Source: Ktedonobacter robiniae
GTDB taxonomy: Bacteria > Chloroflexota > Ktedonobacteria > Ktedonobacterales > Ktedonobacteraceae
NCBI RefSeq assembly: GCF_016587375.1
Contig: NZ_BNJG01000003.1
Coordinates: forward strand, 1,736,001 to 1,800,000
Direction: 5' to 3'
Length of the DNA stretch: 64,000 bases
In this document: piece by piece, positions 62,618-64,000 of the stretch
Numbering within the stretch: the stretch's first letter is position 1
How the letters are laid out: each line of letters begins with the position of its first letter
Made by a program: the position numbers and the translations under genes
Notes under the pieces: model-generated
What the model saw: the letters and a program-made list of their open reading frames with translations, nothing else
The model's database searches: none
What the model was told of the DNA's origin: nothing

Positions 62618-63313
62618 TTGCGCGAATTGGAGGCGGCGCATATTCAGCTCGAAGACTATGCGGCACGCGTCCAGGATCTGACGTTGACCACAGAGAGACA
62701 ACGGATGGCCCGCGAACTGCACGACACGCTGGCCCAGGGGCTGGTTGGCCTGACGATGCAACTGGAGACCATTGACTCGCTCCTGATCAGGCAGCGTTGC
62801 GAGCAGGCGCGAACCATCGTCCAGCAGGCGATGACACGTTCGCGAGCCACGATCACCAGTGCGCGATCCGCGATCACAGATCTGCGGACAGAGGTACCTA
62901 CGACGCGTGATATACTCGTCGCCATTGAGGCAGAAGCGGAACATTTCACGATGGCGACCGGTATCCCTTGTCCCTGTTCTCTGGAAACAAGGCTTCCAGA
63001 CGAGTATTATGAACATCTGTTACGTATGGTCAGCGAGGGGCTGACCAACATTGCCCACCACGCCCAGGCCAACAAGGCCTGGATAAGGGCAAGTGTCGAG
63101 AATGAAGCGATCACGCTTGAAATAGGTGATAATGGGGTTGGCTTTGAGTCAGCAAAGATCACAACAGGTCACTATGGTCTGCTGGGACTGCGTGAACGAG
63201 CACGTCTGATGAATGGTCAGCTGCTGGTGAGCAGCAAGCCTGGCAAGGGAACGACGGTCTGCCTCTGTCTTCCCCTGCAGAGAGGAGGCGAAGATGAACG
63301 AAAAGCAGGATGA
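62618..63313 (+). pseudogene. NarL-type histidine kinase, N-terminally truncated
   Basis: A 231-residue kinase core. A coiled coil (LEAAHIQLEDYAARVQDLTL) leads to HisKA_3 with phospho-His in RMARELHDTLAQGLVGL. HATPase_c has EGLTNIAHHAQ, LEIGDNGVGFES and GLLGLRERARLMNG. The transmembrane sensor that precedes this core in relatives is absent. The frame goes back only to 62585 (TAG at 62582-62584). A TTG at 62618 with GGAGG 14 bases before it is a poor start, so translation may be weak; a functional soluble kinase is not excluded. It overlaps the response regulator start by 20 bases. Confidence 0.7.
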
Positions 63314-63962
63314 TATTCATGTCGTAGTGGTTGACGACCATCTCGTCGTGCGAGAGGGGCTACGGATGATGTTGGAAATCGCCGGTGAAGGCTTTGCCCT
63401 GGTTGGCGATGCGGCGGATGGGGCAGCGGCTCTGTGCGTGATAGAGGAACTTCAGCCTGACGTCGTGCTGATGGATCTGCGGATGCCTGGCATGGATGGT
63501 CTCGTGGCGATCACTCAGATACGGGAGCGCTGGCCGCATATCGCTATCGTCATTCTGACAACCTACAATGAAGACGATTTGATGCTGCGCGGGCTGCGGG
63601 CAGGCGCATGCGGGTATCTGCTCAAGGATACCGACCGTGAGACCTTGTTTCATGCTATTCGTGCGGCGGCTCGTGGTGATCTACTCCTCCAGCCAGAGAT
63701 CATGGCACGTATTCTAGCCCGCACCACAGATGCACCTCATTCGACACCCTCAAGATCTCAAGCAGAGGAGTTGACCGAGCGTGAGTGTGAAGTATTAGAG
63801 GCCGTAGCACGTGGCGAACGCAGCAAAGAGATCGCGTCTCGGCTTGGGATCAGTTTACGCACTGTTGGATCACATCTCACGAGTATCTATACTAAGCTCG
63901 GCGTCGATTCGCGTGCCTCAGCGGTGGCTATTGGCATTGAGCGCGGTCTGCTTTCGCGATAA
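63294..63962 (+). CDS. NarL/FixJ-family response regulator
   Basis: A 222-residue regulator. Receiver: VVVDDHLVVREGLRMML, phospho-Asp in VVLMDLRMPGMDG, TTYNEDD, YLLKDTDRET. LuxR-type DNA-binding domain: ELTERECEVLEAVARGERSK, LGISLRTVGSHLTSIYTKLG. It starts inside the 3' end of the kinase core with GGAGG before it, a typical coupled pair. It is intact although its kinase is truncated. Confidence 0.95.
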   Translation: MNEKQDDIHVVVVDDHLVVREGLRMMLEIAGEGFALVGDAADGAAALCVIEELQPDVVLMDLRMPGMDGLVAITQIRERWPHIAIVILTTYNEDDLMLRGLRAGACGYLLKDTDRETLFHAIRAAARGDLLLQPEIMARILARTTDAPHSTPSRSQAEELTERECEVLEAVARGERSKEIASRLGISLRTVGSHLTSIYTKLGVDSRASAVAIGIERGLLSR

Positions 63963-64000
63963 CACAAAATAAAATGATTTACACTTTCCAGACGCGAATA

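Noticed and set aside
1..64000. CRISPR array, integrase, rRNA or phage genes
   Set aside because: Regularly spaced identical repeats, integrase motifs and rRNA sequences were looked for and not seen.

Overview
The window looks like chromosome of a soil or compost heterotroph with a Gram-positive-type surface. My best guess is Chloroflexota, class Ktedonobacteria. This is inference from gene content: a very large LuxR/MalT-type regulator, DUF5946, DUF2332 and DUF5679 proteins, F420-dependent oxidoreductases, several NarL-type two-component pairs, and secreted polymer-degrading enzymes without outer-membrane genes. No rRNA, tRNA, CRISPR array, prophage or intact insertion sequence was seen.

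Layout. 1-2900: the end of a MacAB-like efflux operon. 2.9-10 kb: a PadR/HAAS regulatory pair, a methyltransferase, a beta-lactamase-fold lipoprotein, GNAT, DUF5946, a DMT exporter and an Ada-type alkylation-repair protein. 10.2-14 kb: the proline operon proB-proA-proC behind a T-box with a proline CCC specifier. 14-15.2 kb: decayed argB, argJ and argC fragments on the opposite strand. 15.4-22 kb: an ATP-grasp protein, a DUF5679 zinc-ribbon protein, a BtrH/C39-like protein and a membrane protein with a sensor kinase and response regulator. 22-30 kb: an MFS exporter, two tandem secreted PHB-depolymerase-type esterases, a self-contained tiny transcription unit (27.7-27.95 kb) and a secreted pectate lyase. 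30-38 kb: methyltransferases, an HxlR regulator, a TetR regulator with an F420 reductase, a haloalkane dehalogenase preceded by a coupled 45-codon ORF, a second F420-type enzyme and a DrrAB-type ABC exporter. 38.5-50 kb: a frameshifted AAA ATPase, the LuxR/MalT regulator divergent from an AraC regulator, a frameshifted winged-helix protein, nitronate monooxygenase, a transglutaminase-like protein and an ADP-ribosylglycohydrolase fusion. 50-57 kb: a YCF48-like lipoprotein, a LacI-GH12 operon, a tandem GNAT, DUF2332 and glutamine synthetase. 57-60 kb: leuCD divergent from a LysR regulator. 60-64 kb: a frameshifted S41 protease, a truncated FtsX permease abutting a truncated histidine kinase, and an intact NarL regulator.

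Working together: amino-acid supply (Pro, Leu, Gln) sits beside plant-polymer degradation (pectate lyase, GH12) and many one-gene-one-regulator defence or detoxification modules. Operator-like repeats can be read directly for the PadR, HxlR, TetR, AraC/LuxR, LacI and LysR loci.

Notable signals beyond ordinary genes: a 23-codon ORF whose own codons are complementary to its ribosome-binding site and which sits between a strong promoter and a terminator; three families of interspersed palindromic repeats; several long perfect palindromes without U-tracts at gene ends; three single-base frameshifts, each at a homopolymer; and a decayed arginine cluster with an argJ-argC deletion fusion.
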